This document shows, piece by piece, positions 17,768 through 26,473 of a stretch of 64,000 bases of DNA. Position 1 is the first letter of the stretch, and each line of letters opens with the position of its first letter. The position numbers and the translations under genes are program-made. Where the stretch lies: positions 1 to 64,000 of the forward strand of contig NZ_JAANMZ010000005.1 of NCBI RefSeq assembly GCF_011250555.1. Reading direction: 5' to 3'. Source of the stretch: Bacillus sp. MM2020_4. GTDB taxonomy: Bacteria > Bacillota > Bacilli > Bacillales > Cytobacillaceae. Under the pieces are notes generated by a model. The model made no database searches, was not told where the DNA came from, and worked only from the letters and a program-made list of their open reading frames with translations.

Positions 17768-17798
17768 AAAGGCTTCAATCTAAAAGATTGAAGCCTTT
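17768..17798. terminator. Bidirectional terminator between ypwA and the ba3 oxidase operon
   Basis: Perfect 14-pair stem AAAGGCTTCAATCT/AGATTGAAGCCTTT with loop AAA. It serves convergent transcripts. Confidence 0.85.
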
Positions 17799-17805
17799 AA
17801 ATTTA

Positions 17806-19473
17806 TCACCACTTACTCCAAGTCTGGAATCCCTTTGACCCTGGAGGTGCATTTTGAATGATATCGATAAACGGTATCGTGTATGCGAATAAAATGAGAG
17901 CGGCAGTAATGCCAAGCCATAATTTCCAGTTTTCGAATACCATTGGTGCTTTTTCTTCAAGATTCTCTGCTTCTGCAACAGGGAATTCCTCTTCCCCTTT
18001 AGGAGCAAAGAAGGCAAGGTTTACAAATATGATCAGTACTAAAATGATGCCAAGGAATAAAATCGATCCGCCAACTGCCTGAGCGATTTGATAAGGAATC
18101 CACTCAGCCGCTTGCTTGGCCCCGCCGTAAGTAGAGAAAGCGGAACGTCTTGGTCCACCAAGCAGGCCCTGGATATGCATCGAACCTGACATAAATGCCA
18201 TCCCAATGAACCAAACCCATGCCTGAATAATGCCTAATTTATTCATTGCTTTCGTTAATTTACGCCCTGTCAAATGTGGAACTAACCAATAGGAAATTCC
18301 AAAGAACGTTAACACAACGGAAGTTGCTGCTGTTAAATGAAAGTGACCTGTAATCCAAATGGTGTTATGGACAACTTGGTCCATTTGGTTAGAAGCATTA
18401 ATGATCCCGCCGGCACCTGCAGGGATAAAACAAGCCATCCCGATAAATGGAACAATAAAGCGGGCATCTCCCCATGGAAGTACTCTAAACCAGCCAAACA
18501 AGCCTGTAGCCCCTTTAGAACGTCCATATCTCTCAAAGGTTGCGAAAAGTGAGAAAGCAGTCATTAACGATGGAATAACGACCATGAACGTTAGGATTAC
18601 TTGGAAAAACTTCCAAGCAGGATCAATTCCCGGTTCTGTTAATTGATGGTGGAAACCAACCGGAATAGAGAATAGTAAAAATAAGATAAAGGACAAACGT
18701 GCTAAAGAATCTGAGAATATTTTTCCGCCAATAATCTTTGGAATAATAGCATACCAACACATATACGCAGGTAATAACCAGAAATAAACTAATGGGTGAC
18801 CGAAATACCAGAACAATGTTCGGCTGACGAGCACATCAACTGTATCAACTAATCCAAGTGACCATGGAAGAAGCTGGAATAAAACGGTTGCGGCTACACC
18901 TAATGTTGCGACAATCCAGAGAACTGTATTGATCACAGCCATAAAGCTTAATAATGGGCTTGGTTGGCCTGGATTATTCTTCCGCCATCTAGCATATGTC
19001 ATAATTTGTGCAGCACCGTCAATCCAACTACCGACAACGACGAAGGTAAGCCCTAAGTAAAAGATCCAATGTGCTTTAAGTGGGGCATAAAAGGTATATA
19101 GAACAGATGCTTCTTTAAGTAAAACCATGGTAGCAGCCATTAAAGTACCAATTAACATGACCCAAAAGCCAATCCAGCCGGTTCGTCTAGCGGCATTTGA
19201 ATGGCCTCCGGTTGTTCTGCTTACAGCAGCATATTGAAATCCCATAATAAAGAAGGTTGTTAATACAAGGCCCATTAAGACACCATGAACCGTTAAAATT
19301 TGATAATAATCAATTCCCCATGGAAGTTCCCATTTTCCAGAACGGACAAGGGTTTGCAGGAGACCCATTAATCCGCCAAGGGCAAGTGCTGAAAAGGCAA
19401 CAAAGAAATGTGCCATGGAAAGCTTTGCATCACGTGGGTCGACTTTTACTTTTGCAGCTGTACTGTTAACCAT
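17806..19473 (-). CDS. cbaA: ba3-type cytochrome c oxidase subunit I
   Basis: 555-residue catalytic subunit of a B-class heme-copper oxidase (ba3/cbaAB type), with about thirteen helices. Ligand motifs include GHPLVYFWLLPAYM (CuB His) and GHFHLTAATSV (heme ligands). Its TAATG junction overlaps the end of subunit II by one base. Together with subunit IIa at 19972 it forms a complete three-subunit B-type oxidase. These enzymes have high O2 affinity, which fits the Crp/Fnr-like sites upstream. Confidence 0.93.
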   Translation of the reverse strand: MVNSTAAKVKVDPRDAKLSMAHFFVAFSALALGGLMGLLQTLVRSGKWELPWGIDYYQILTVHGVLMGLVLTTFFIMGFQYAAVSRTTGGHSNAARRTGWIGFWVMLIGTLMAATMVLLKEASVLYTFYAPLKAHWIFYLGLTFVVVGSWIDGAAQIMTYARWRKNNPGQPSPLLSFMAVINTVLWIVATLGVAATVLFQLLPWSLGLVDTVDVLVSRTLFWYFGHPLVYFWLLPAYMCWYAIIPKIIGGKIFSDSLARLSFILFLLFSIPVGFHHQLTEPGIDPAWKFFQVILTFMVVIPSLMTAFSLFATFERYGRSKGATGLFGWFRVLPWGDARFIVPFIGMACFIPAGAGGIINASNQMDQVVHNTIWITGHFHLTAATSVVLTFFGISYWLVPHLTGRKLTKAMNKLGIIQAWVWFIGMAFMSGSMHIQGLLGGPRRSAFSTYGGAKQAAEWIPYQIAQAVGGSILFLGIILVLIIFVNLAFFAPKGEEEFPVAEAENLEEKAPMVFENWKLWLGITAALILFAYTIPFIDIIQNAPPGSKGFQTWSKW

Positions 19474-19952
19474 TATTTAACCACCTCAATCATCGAACTC
19501 ATTAAATGGTGCCCAGCACCACAGTATTCATTACAGACTATTAAATATTCGCCAGCTTTATCAAAGGTTGTCGTATATTCACTGACATAACCAGGTTCAA
19601 GCATCATGTTAACATTTGTTCCCGCCATTTCGAACCCGTGAACAACGTCTTTTGTGGTGGCAATCACTTTTACCTTTGCACCTAGAGGCACTTCCACTTT
19701 AGCAGGATTATAAGAGAATGCGGATGCAACATATACTAATTCATAATCCCAGTCTTTTCCCTCGACTTTATGTAGGCCCGGTTTATCAAATGGTTTCGTT
19801 TCATCCACTTTTTCAGGATTTACCGTTGTTAAACAACTTGGTGGTTTGTTGCCGAGATAGAAGGCACTTACACCAATGACTGCCAAGAAAATAACAAGGC
19901 AGGTTATACCGAATGTCAGCCAAATCTTTTCTAATTTATGCATGTGCATCAT
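19473..19952 (-). CDS. cbaB: ba3-type cytochrome c oxidase subunit II (CuA)
   Basis: 159 residues. One N-terminal membrane helix (WLTFGITCLVIFLAVIGVSAFYL), then a periplasm-facing cupredoxin with the CuA motif CNEYCGAGHHLM and the distal His in DVVHGF. The ATG at 19952 follows AAGGGGG; an in-frame TTG overlapping that ribosome site is rejected. One-base overlap with subunit I. Confidence 0.92.
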   Translation of the reverse strand: MMHMHKLEKIWLTFGITCLVIFLAVIGVSAFYLGNKPPSCLTTVNPEKVDETKPFDKPGLHKVEGKDWDYELVYVASAFSYNPAKVEVPLGAKVKVIATTKDVVHGFEMAGTNVNMMLEPGYVSEYTTTFDKAGEYLIVCNEYCGAGHHLMSSMIEVVK

Positions 19953-19971
19953 TTTTTCCCCCTTCAATCAA

Positions 19972-20121
19972 TTAAAAACGGTCTACGAATAGGTAATAAA
20001 CGCCTACCCATGTAACAATAATAAATGCTCCCAACATGAAAACGGACGCCAATGTCCCTTTGAGGGAGGAGCTGTCTTCCAATTCTGTCTTTTGCTTTGT
20101 TTTCAGTTCCGCTTTTGCCAT
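19972..20121 (-). CDS. cbaD: Cytochrome c oxidase subunit IIa (ba3 type)
   Basis: 49-residue single-helix protein: a hydrophilic N-terminus (MAKAELKTKQKTELEDSS) and the helix SVFMLGAFIIVTWVGVYYLFVDRF, the pattern of the small 2A subunit of ba3 oxidases. It is the first gene of the operon, 19 bases before subunit II. Recognised by context and the GAFIIVTWVGVYYLF helix. Confidence 0.85.
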   Translation of the reverse strand: MAKAELKTKQKTELEDSSSLKGTLASVFMLGAFIIVTWVGVYYLFVDRF

Positions 20122-20273
20122 CCTAAAAGACCCCCTTCTAAAAATGGATTTAAATAAGTAAGTTCTCTTTCATAATACAAAACAATTGCGAAAGTAAAAT
20201 ATCAAATTTCAAAGTTCACAAATTGTTCATTCCTTAGGTATCTACTATGTTAATGTTATAAACTTGATACAAC

Positions 20274-20330
20274 AGTGATTTATGTCACAAAACTCGAAGG
20301 GGAAATGTGAAGAAAATGTGAACTATCACA
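20274..20330. promoter_or_regulatory. Cluster of Crp/Fnr-like palindromes upstream of the ba3 operon
   Basis: AGTGA-N6-TCACA at 20274-20289 matches nine of ten bases. TGTGA-N4-TCACA at 20317-20330 has perfect arms but shorter spacing. A half site TGTGATAAAAGT at 20338-20349 repeats the left part of the norZ operator. They lie in the gap between the minus-strand ba3 operon and a plus-strand small gene and could serve either. Confidence 0.5.
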
Positions 20331-20468
20331 CCCACGCTGTGATAAAAGTAATTGATTAATGGTTCACAATCTAAATTGTCTTAATTTAGAAATACATTCA
20401 CACTATTGAATATCAAAAATAAAATAGAAGCATATCCGATAATTTTCATTAGAAGTGAGTGGATTTTT

Positions 20469-20594
20469 GTGGAAAAATATTATTGTGAACAATGTCGCCT
20501 TTTATATAATAAAGTAGAATACTGTAATGTTTGTGGTTCATTGGCAAGTAATAAAATTACGATTGAAGTTCAAACGCAATCAGAAAAAAGATAA
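20469..20594 (+). CDS. Small zinc-ribbon-like protein
   Basis: 41 residues from a GTG start (weak AGTGAG ribosome site). It has two CxxC pairs, CEQC and CNVC, separated by about 12 residues, typical of a rubredoxin/zinc-ribbon knuckle, then a charged tail. A longer in-frame start at 20406 has no better ribosome site. It lies divergent from the ba3 operon behind the Crp/Fnr-like cluster. Family not recognised; short enough that a chance frame cannot be excluded. Confidence 0.4.
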   Translation: MEKYYCEQCRLLYNKVEYCNVCGSLASNKITIEVQTQSEKR

Positions 20595-20678
20595 TCACAA
20601 TTGGAAATGATTATGTAATGATGAAAAACAAAAACCGCGTTATAATTTAAATGCACAACAACAACCTTCAAAACGTTT

Positions 20679-20713
20679 GCTTCCCTGTCATGTCATTGGG
20701 AAGCTTTTTTTTT
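20679..20713 (+). terminator. Strong terminator upstream of bpsA
   Basis: Seven-pair stem GCTTCCC/GGGAAGC with a 12-base loop and nine T residues. A TATAAT at 20641-20646 lies only about 35 bases upstream, so it could end a very short RNA or the transcript of the small gene at 20469. Confidence 0.75.
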
Positions 20714-20794
20714 GCCTGTAGACATGTTTACTATCCAGAATAATTTGCTTGAAGTTGGTAAAAATAGCGGTACATATGTCTAAGGAGAATGATG

Positions 20795-21883
20795 ATGCCT
20801 GCCATTATTTCCATTTCAGAGGTTAGCCCCCCTTTTGAAATTACCCAAAACGATGCAACTGAGTTTGCAAGAGAACTCTTTGCAGATTCATTTAAAGATA
20901 TTGACAGACTGCTAAAAGCCTTTCAAAACGGGCAAATTGAAAAAAGACATTTTGTCAAAGATTTAGAATGGTTTAAAGCTAATCGTTCCATTGAAGAGAG
21001 AAACAATGCATATATTGAATGTGCCGTGGAATTGGGAAAAGAAGCAATTATGGCCTGTTTAAACAACCAAAATTTCCTTATAAAGAACATTCCTTTCGAA
21101 GAGATTGATGCGATTTTTTTTATCTCCTCCACTGGTATTTCAACCCCTAGCATTGATGCAAGAATTATGAATCAATTGTCATTTAACCCACATACCAAAC
21201 GGGTGCCGATATGGGGCCTTGGCTGTGCCGGCGGGGCTGCGGGATTAACAAGGGCGTTTGAATATTGCTTAGCCTTTCCAAAGGCAAAAGTGATTGTCCT
21301 TTCCGTTGAGCTCTGCAGCTTAACGTTTCAAAAGAATGACCTGTCAAAAAGTAATCTGATTGGAACCTCTCTTTTTGCCGATGGAGTTGCCTGTGCATTG
21401 GTTTGCGGTGATGAAGCTAAAGCCGTGGGGGGGTTCAGGAAGGCTGCATCGCCAGAAATCATCGCAACACAATCGACACTGATGCCTGATTCCTTGGATG
21501 TGATGGGCTGGGAATTAAAAAATACGGGATTATTTGTTGTCTTTTCTCGTGATATCCCGCATATAGTCGAGGGTTGGCTAAAGCCAAATGTAATGGGATT
21601 TTTAGCAAAGCACCAAATCGAACTTGATCAAATAGATTATTTTATCGCCCATCCCGGTGGAAAAAAAGTACTGGATGCCTATGTAATGGCATTGAATATT
21701 TCTCCATCTATGAATGATATTTCTTTAGAGGTTTTAAAACAATTTGGAAACATGTCTTCAGCAACCATTCTTTTTGTGTTAAAGCGTTATATGGAGATGG
21801 CCGTCCCAAAAAACAAGATTGGTCTTGCAACCGCACTTGGCCCAGGCTTCAGTTCAGAATTACTATTACTGAGGTGGAACTAA
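20795..21883 (+). CDS. bpsA: Type III polyketide synthase BpsA (BcsA)
   Basis: 362-residue chalcone-synthase-fold enzyme. In B. subtilis, BpsA condenses long-chain acyl-CoA with malonyl-CoA into alkylpyrones/alkylresorcinols. The catalytic triad is visible: Cys144 in GLGCAGGAAG, His in IAHPGGKKVLDAY, Asn in FGNMSSATI. Three tandem ATGs occur (20789, 20792, 20795); the last has the best spacing from AAGGAG. Followed without a gap by bpsB. Confidence 0.92.
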   Translation: MPAIISISEVSPPFEITQNDATEFARELFADSFKDIDRLLKAFQNGQIEKRHFVKDLEWFKANRSIEERNNAYIECAVELGKEAIMACLNNQNFLIKNIPFEEIDAIFFISSTGISTPSIDARIMNQLSFNPHTKRVPIWGLGCAGGAAGLTRAFEYCLAFPKAKVIVLSVELCSLTFQKNDLSKSNLIGTSLFADGVACALVCGDEAKAVGGFRKAASPEIIATQSTLMPDSLDVMGWELKNTGLFVVFSRDIPHIVEGWLKPNVMGFLAKHQIELDQIDYFIAHPGGKKVLDAYVMALNISPSMNDISLEVLKQFGNMSSATILFVLKRYMEMAVPKNKIGLATALGPGFSSELLLLRWN

Positions 21884-22453
21884 ATGAATGATTTCATCCC
21901 ATTCGTTCTACTAGTATGCTTTGTTATCCTTCAGCGTGTAGTGGAATTATTTATCGCAAAGGGAAATGAAAAATGGATGAAGCAAAAGGGGGCAGTTGAG
22001 TTTGGTGAAAGGCACTACAAATATATGGTCACGATGCATATACTGTTCTTTCTTGTTTTCATAACAGAAAAGCTCTTACTGGAACGACAACTAGCACTAG
22101 TTTGGCCGATTTTCCTTTGCCTTTTTTGCTTTGCTCAGTTTATAAGAATCTGGGCACTTGCCTCCCTTGGAAGGTATTGGAATACAAAGATACTTGTCAT
22201 TGCGGGTGCAGAAGTAGTTAGAAAAGGGCCATATCGCTTTTTAAAACATCCCAATTATTTTGTGGTCGCGATTGAACTGCTCGTTGTGCCATTACTATTT
22301 ACTTCATACTATACGGCTATCTTGTTTACTTTATTAAATGTCATCATGCTTATAGTCCGTATCCCTGAGGAGGAAAAGGCACTTAGCACATTAACAGAAT
22401 ATGACGGGGTCTTTATGGACTGCCATCGCTTTATTCCAAGGATTGTTAAATAA
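21884..22453 (+). CDS. bpsB: BpsB (YpbQ), isoprenylcysteine-methyltransferase-type O-methyltransferase
   Basis: 189-residue membrane methyltransferase of the ICMT fold, with about five helices. The SAM-binding C-terminal block is visible: RKGPYRFLKHPNYFVVAIEL and a later PEEEKAL. In B. subtilis, BpsB methylates the alkylpyrones made by BpsA. Starts on the base after the bpsA stop, so translation is coupled. Confidence 0.9.
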   Translation: MNDFIPFVLLVCFVILQRVVELFIAKGNEKWMKQKGAVEFGERHYKYMVTMHILFFLVFITEKLLLERQLALVWPIFLCLFCFAQFIRIWALASLGRYWNTKILVIAGAEVVRKGPYRFLKHPNYFVVAIELLVVPLLFTSYYTAILFTLLNVIMLIVRIPEEEKALSTLTEYDGVFMDCHRFIPRIVK

Positions 22454-22476
22454 ATGTGACAGTTCCACGAAGAGGA

Positions 22477-22531
22477 TTGAAAATGATTATCAATCGTGTT
22501 AGAATAATCTCATCATTGAAAATCATTCTCA
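22477..22531 (+). promoter_or_regulatory. Fur-box promoter of a microgene
   Basis: sigmaA promoter TTGAAA (22477-22482), 17-base spacer, TAGAAT (22500-22505). A Fur box TGAAAAT-G-ATTATCA (22478-22492; one mismatch to TGATAAT-N-ATTATCA) overlaps the -35. A second, weaker box (TGAAAAT-C-ATTCTCA, two mismatches) is at 22517-22531, downstream of the predicted start. This arrangement predicts iron repression. Confidence 0.7.
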
Positions 22532-22559
22532 GGTGAGAGTCTGATAAGGGGTGTTACAT

Positions 22560-22640
22560 ATGGCTTTTGCGTTTGTCGGCGGTACGATTATTATTTATGC
22601 ATTTGTCATGAAGCACGTTTTAAAAAACGTTACACAATAA
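22560..22640 (+). CDS. 26-residue Fur-boxed membrane peptide
   Basis: ATG behind AAGGGG. The peptide is one hydrophobic helix (MAFAFVGGTIIIYAFVM) followed by the basic tail KHVLKNVTQ. It has its own Fur-overlapped promoter and its own terminator, so it is a self-contained unit. I recognise no named family. Iron-limitation-induced small proteins are known in B. subtilis (the Fbp proteins), but I cannot claim homology. The complete transcription unit makes a real gene likely. Confidence 0.6.
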   Translation: MAFAFVGGTIIIYAFVMKHVLKNVTQ

Positions 22641-22660
22641 AAGAACAATTCTTTACGCGG

Positions 22661-22687
22661 CCAAGGTTACAGACCTTGGTCTTTTTG
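22661..22687 (+). terminator. Terminator of the Fur-boxed microgene
   Basis: Stem CCAAGGT/ACCTTGG, loop TACAG, followed by CTTTTTG. Confidence 0.75.
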
Positions 22688-22785
22688 TGTTTATCTTGTT
22701 TTTTTGTAGTGTCAAGATAGGAAAAGTTTGAATTATCGTATAAAATAAAAATTATTACTATGTTGTTAAGGGGAATTAATCAAAA

Positions 22786-25700
22786 ATGGTGCAAACAGCC
22801 AATCAGCAAGAAACTATACAATCTGTAAAACAAAAAATCGCCTCATTATATGAGTATTTAAATGAACACCATGATCCAAAACAAGCAAATAAAGTAAAGC
22901 AACTTGCAAATAAGTTGGAAAATCGAGAATTTCTTATTGCGTTCTGCGGGCATTTTTCCGCAGGGAAATCCACCATGATCAATCAAGTTGTCGGTGAAAA
23001 ATTATTGCCCTCAAGTCCGATACCGACGAGTGCAAACTTAGTGAAAGTGAAATCGGGTGAGGATTATGCGAAAGTATTTTTTAAAAATGATAAGCCTAGG
23101 CTTTATTTAGCACCATACGATTTTGAATTAGTGAAAAATTACTGTAAGAACGGAGACACAATCAAAGAATTGGAGATTAGCCATAGCGATTCACGGCTGC
23201 CTTCGAATACCGTGATTATGGATACTCCTGGAATCGATTCTGCCGATGATGCCCATCGAATCGCTACGGAATCGGCGATCCACCTGGCCGATTTAATCTT
23301 TTATGTAATGGATTATAATCATGTCCAAGCAGAATTGAATTTTTTATTTACCAAGGAATTGGCAGAGGCAGGAAAAGATGTTTATTTAGTCATTAACCAA
23401 ATTGATAAACATAAGGATGAGGAATTAAGTTTTACAGACTTCCAAAAGAGTGTGGTGAATTCATTTGCTTCCTGGGGAGTCAAACCCCCTAAGATTTTTT
23501 ATACAACATTAAAACATAAGGATCACCCTCATAATGAATTTGAGCTGCTAAAGACATTTATTGCAGAGAAGTTGGCGGTAAAGGATCAATTACTGGTGCC
23601 ATCCATATTGCATTCTCTAAGAAAGATTGCGCAAGACCATGTGGATCTAGCAAATAAGCTAGAAGAAGAAAAGCTCTCCCCCAGTTTTGAAATAGTAGAT
23701 GAATTAACCGAACAAGAAAAGCAGGATGTAACGATTTCTTATCAAAAAATAAGGTCTGTACTTAGCATGATAAAAGAAGGTTCCATGAATAAAGAAAAGG
23801 AATTTGATCATTCCATTGCCGAAATCATGAAAAATGCCTATCTTTTGCCGTTTCAAACGCGAGAATTAGCTGAAAGCTATTTGGAGGCTTACCAGCCGGA
23901 ATTTAAAGTGGGTCTCATATTTACAAAGCAAAAGACTGCAGAAGAGAAGAATAAAAGGCTGGACTGTTTTTATCGGGATTTGCTTGAAAAAACAAAATTA
24001 CAGCTAGAATGGCATATACGAGAATTTCTGCTTAAAACCTTAAAGGAAACAGAACTGAATCATGGTGAGCTTCAAAACTTAGCACAATCCTACTCAATCC
24101 CTGTCCCAATCGAGATTGTAACAAACACGGTAAAACCGGGAGCCCGTGTAACGGGAGATTATGTCCTCCATTATACTGAGGATGTTGCCAATGAGATTAA
24201 AAGAATCGGCAGAAATCAACTTGTAGAAATAAAAGCGAGCTTCTTTGAAGCATTAAAAAGTCAAACGGCCAGGTTAAAAGAACAATATGAAATAGAATTT
24301 AGTAAAGTTGAGAGATATGTAAAGGCATTAGAAGCGCTTAAAAAGTATGAACAAACTATTTTCTTACGGGAAAAAACAATCGATGATCTTTTTATCCAAT
24401 CAAACGCCCCTTTAGAAACTGACGTCAATAACCTTTTTATACAAGAAGAGGACGAATATGAAGTGGTCAATTCTATTGGAGAAATAACAGCTATAATACA
24501 AGATAAGAAAAAGGCTGCTAAAATCAGTGTTGTTCCAAATGCACATGAAACGGTGTCAGGTAGCATCAGTCATGGTGGAGGAAGATCGAAAAATACAACT
24601 AATCGACTTCTTCGAGTATCGGAATTAGTAAAACCATTGCCGGGTTTTCAGAAGCTGGCAATGGAATTAATGGATAAAGCTGACAGGCTAGAAAATAAAG
24701 GCTTTACTGTTGCTTTATTTGGTGCCTTTAGTGCCGGGAAATCTTCTTTTGCTAATGCATTAATGGGCGAAAAAGTTTTACCCGTTTCGCCAAATCCGAC
24801 AACAGCTGCCATCAATAAGATTAAGCCTGTTTCAGCAATACATCCGCATGGAACCGTACTTGTGAAGTTCAAAGACAAGGATATAATGCTTGATGATGTA
24901 AATCGAGCCTTAAAGGTTTTTGATTTACATGCCAAGGATTTTGCGGCGGCTGCTAAAATGATTGATCAAATTTTGCTTGAGAAAGGGCAGGAAGGGGTGC
25001 TGGAGAAGACTCAGTTTGCCTTTTTACAGGCATTTAAAAGAGGAAATAGCGCCTTTGTACCAGCACTTGGAACCTTACTGAAAACGGATTTAGAAGATTT
25101 CCATGAATTCGTAGCAAAGGAAGAAAAATCCTGCTATGTTGAATGGATTGAATTGTATTATGATTGTGAGTTAACGAAAAGAGGAATTACGCTTGTCGAT
25201 ACTCCTGGAGCGGATTCCATTAACGCCCGCCATACTGGAGTGGCTTTTGATTACATTAAAAACTCAGATGCGATTCTATTTGTTACCTATTACAACCATG
25301 CCTTTTCAAAAGCAGACCGTGAATTTTTAATACAGTTAGGACGTGTGAAGGAATCGTTCCAAATGGATAAAATGTTTTTCATCATTAATGCCATTGATCT
25401 TGCTGAAAACGAGGAAGAACAGGAAACGGTTTCTGAATATGTTGCAGAGCAGTTAATGAAATATGGAATTAGGAATCCACACCTTTACCCTGTATCAAGT
25501 TTGCGGGCGATTCATGAAAAGTTGAATCTTACACCTGCCGCAGATTCTGGAATGAGTCAGTTTGAGGATAGGTTTTATCACTTTATTTCGAATGATTTAA
25601 CAGAAATGAGTATTTCAGCAGCTGAAAGAGAATTGAGCCGAGTAAATGAATTGGTAGGCAAACTTTTTCAAAGCGCAAAAGATGACCAATCAATGAAGGA

Positions 25701-26460
25701 ACAAAGACGTACCGAGATGGAAAAGCAAAAGGCACAGATCAAGGTATTAATGGAGAAACAAGCAGATGAGCCATTGCGAAAACGTTTGCAAATGGAAGCA
25801 GAAGAATTAGTTTTCTATATTAAACAAAGGGTTTTCCTGCGTTTTGGTGATTTCTTCAAAGAGTCCTTTAATCCTTCAACGCTTCGGGAAGATGGCCGGA
25901 ATCTGAAAAAAGCGCTGCAAACTGCACTTGACGAATTTCTTGAAAGCCTAGGCTTTGATTTTGCCCAAGAAATGCGGGCTACTACCGTCAGATTAGACCG
26001 TTTCATGGGTAGGCTACTAATGGATTATCAAACAGGGCTCCATCGAAACCTCTTGGAAATTAACCAAGATCTTTCCTTTTCGGCATTTGAAAAAAGCGAG
26101 AGTAAGGAAATTCATTTTTCAAGTGCCTTTATCGATATTGATCAGCAGATATTCACCAAAGCCATGTCCTATTTTAAAAATCCGCGTTCCTTTTTTGAAA
26201 AAAACGAAAAGAAATTTATGAGTGATGAATTATATCAGATTTTAACGGACCTTGCAGATGGCTATTTGAAAGAGGAATCCGGCAGATTAACTATGCATTA
26301 TGCAACAGAGCTACATGATGATTTCGTCCGTTTAATAAAGGAAACAATCGAGCAGGCAGATGATTTTTATGTAAGTCTTCTTACGGCTTTGGAAGGCGGG
26401 GTCTCCATCGAACTTTTAACTGAAATTCAACAAAGGCTTACTGAGGAATTTGGGAATTGA
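22786..26460 (+). CDS. dynA: DynA (YpbR), tandem dynamin-like GTPase
   Basis: 1224 residues, a bacterial dynamin formed by internal duplication. It tethers and fuses membranes and protects against envelope damage, phage and pore formers in B. subtilis. GTPase 1 has G1 GHFSAGKST at residues 55-63 and DTPGIDSADD; GTPase 2 has G1 GAFSAGKSS near 646 and DTPGADSINARH. Long helical stalk segments (for example EQRRTEMEKQKAQIKVLMEKQ) follow each. ATG behind AAGGGGA. The stop overlaps the next gene's ribosome site. Confidence 0.93.
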   Translation: MVQTANQQETIQSVKQKIASLYEYLNEHHDPKQANKVKQLANKLENREFLIAFCGHFSAGKSTMINQVVGEKLLPSSPIPTSANLVKVKSGEDYAKVFFKNDKPRLYLAPYDFELVKNYCKNGDTIKELEISHSDSRLPSNTVIMDTPGIDSADDAHRIATESAIHLADLIFYVMDYNHVQAELNFLFTKELAEAGKDVYLVINQIDKHKDEELSFTDFQKSVVNSFASWGVKPPKIFYTTLKHKDHPHNEFELLKTFIAEKLAVKDQLLVPSILHSLRKIAQDHVDLANKLEEEKLSPSFEIVDELTEQEKQDVTISYQKIRSVLSMIKEGSMNKEKEFDHSIAEIMKNAYLLPFQTRELAESYLEAYQPEFKVGLIFTKQKTAEEKNKRLDCFYRDLLEKTKLQLEWHIREFLLKTLKETELNHGELQNLAQSYSIPVPIEIVTNTVKPGARVTGDYVLHYTEDVANEIKRIGRNQLVEIKASFFEALKSQTARLKEQYEIEFSKVERYVKALEALKKYEQTIFLREKTIDDLFIQSNAPLETDVNNLFIQEEDEYEVVNSIGEITAIIQDKKKAAKISVVPNAHETVSGSISHGGGRSKNTTNRLLRVSELVKPLPGFQKLAMELMDKADRLENKGFTVALFGAFSAGKSSFANALMGEKVLPVSPNPTTAAINKIKPVSAIHPHGTVLVKFKDKDIMLDDVNRALKVFDLHAKDFAAAAKMIDQILLEKGQEGVLEKTQFAFLQAFKRGNSAFVPALGTLLKTDLEDFHEFVAKEEKSCYVEWIELYYDCELTKRGITLVDTPGADSINARHTGVAFDYIKNSDAILFVTYYNHAFSKADREFLIQLGRVKESFQMDKMFFIINAIDLAENEEEQETVSEYVAEQLMKYGIRNPHLYPVSSLRAIHEKLNLTPAADSGMSQFEDRFYHFISNDLTEMSISAAERELSRVNELVGKLFQSAKDDQSMKEQRRTEMEKQKAQIKVLMEKQADEPLRKRLQMEAEELVFYIKQRVFLRFGDFFKESFNPSTLREDGRNLKKALQTALDEFLESLGFDFAQEMRATTVRLDRFMGRLLMDYQTGLHRNLLEINQDLSFSAFEKSESKEIHFSSAFIDIDQQIFTKAMSYFKNPRSFFEKNEKKFMSDELYQILTDLADGYLKEESGRLTMHYATELHDDFVRLIKETIEQADDFYVSLLTALEGGVSIELLTEIQQRLTEEFGN

Positions 26461-26473
26461 GGGGAGTATGGTC

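Noticed and set aside
20595..20794. T-box or other riboswitch before bpsA
   Set aside because: There is a terminator but no room or conserved motif for an aptamer or antiterminator upstream of it.
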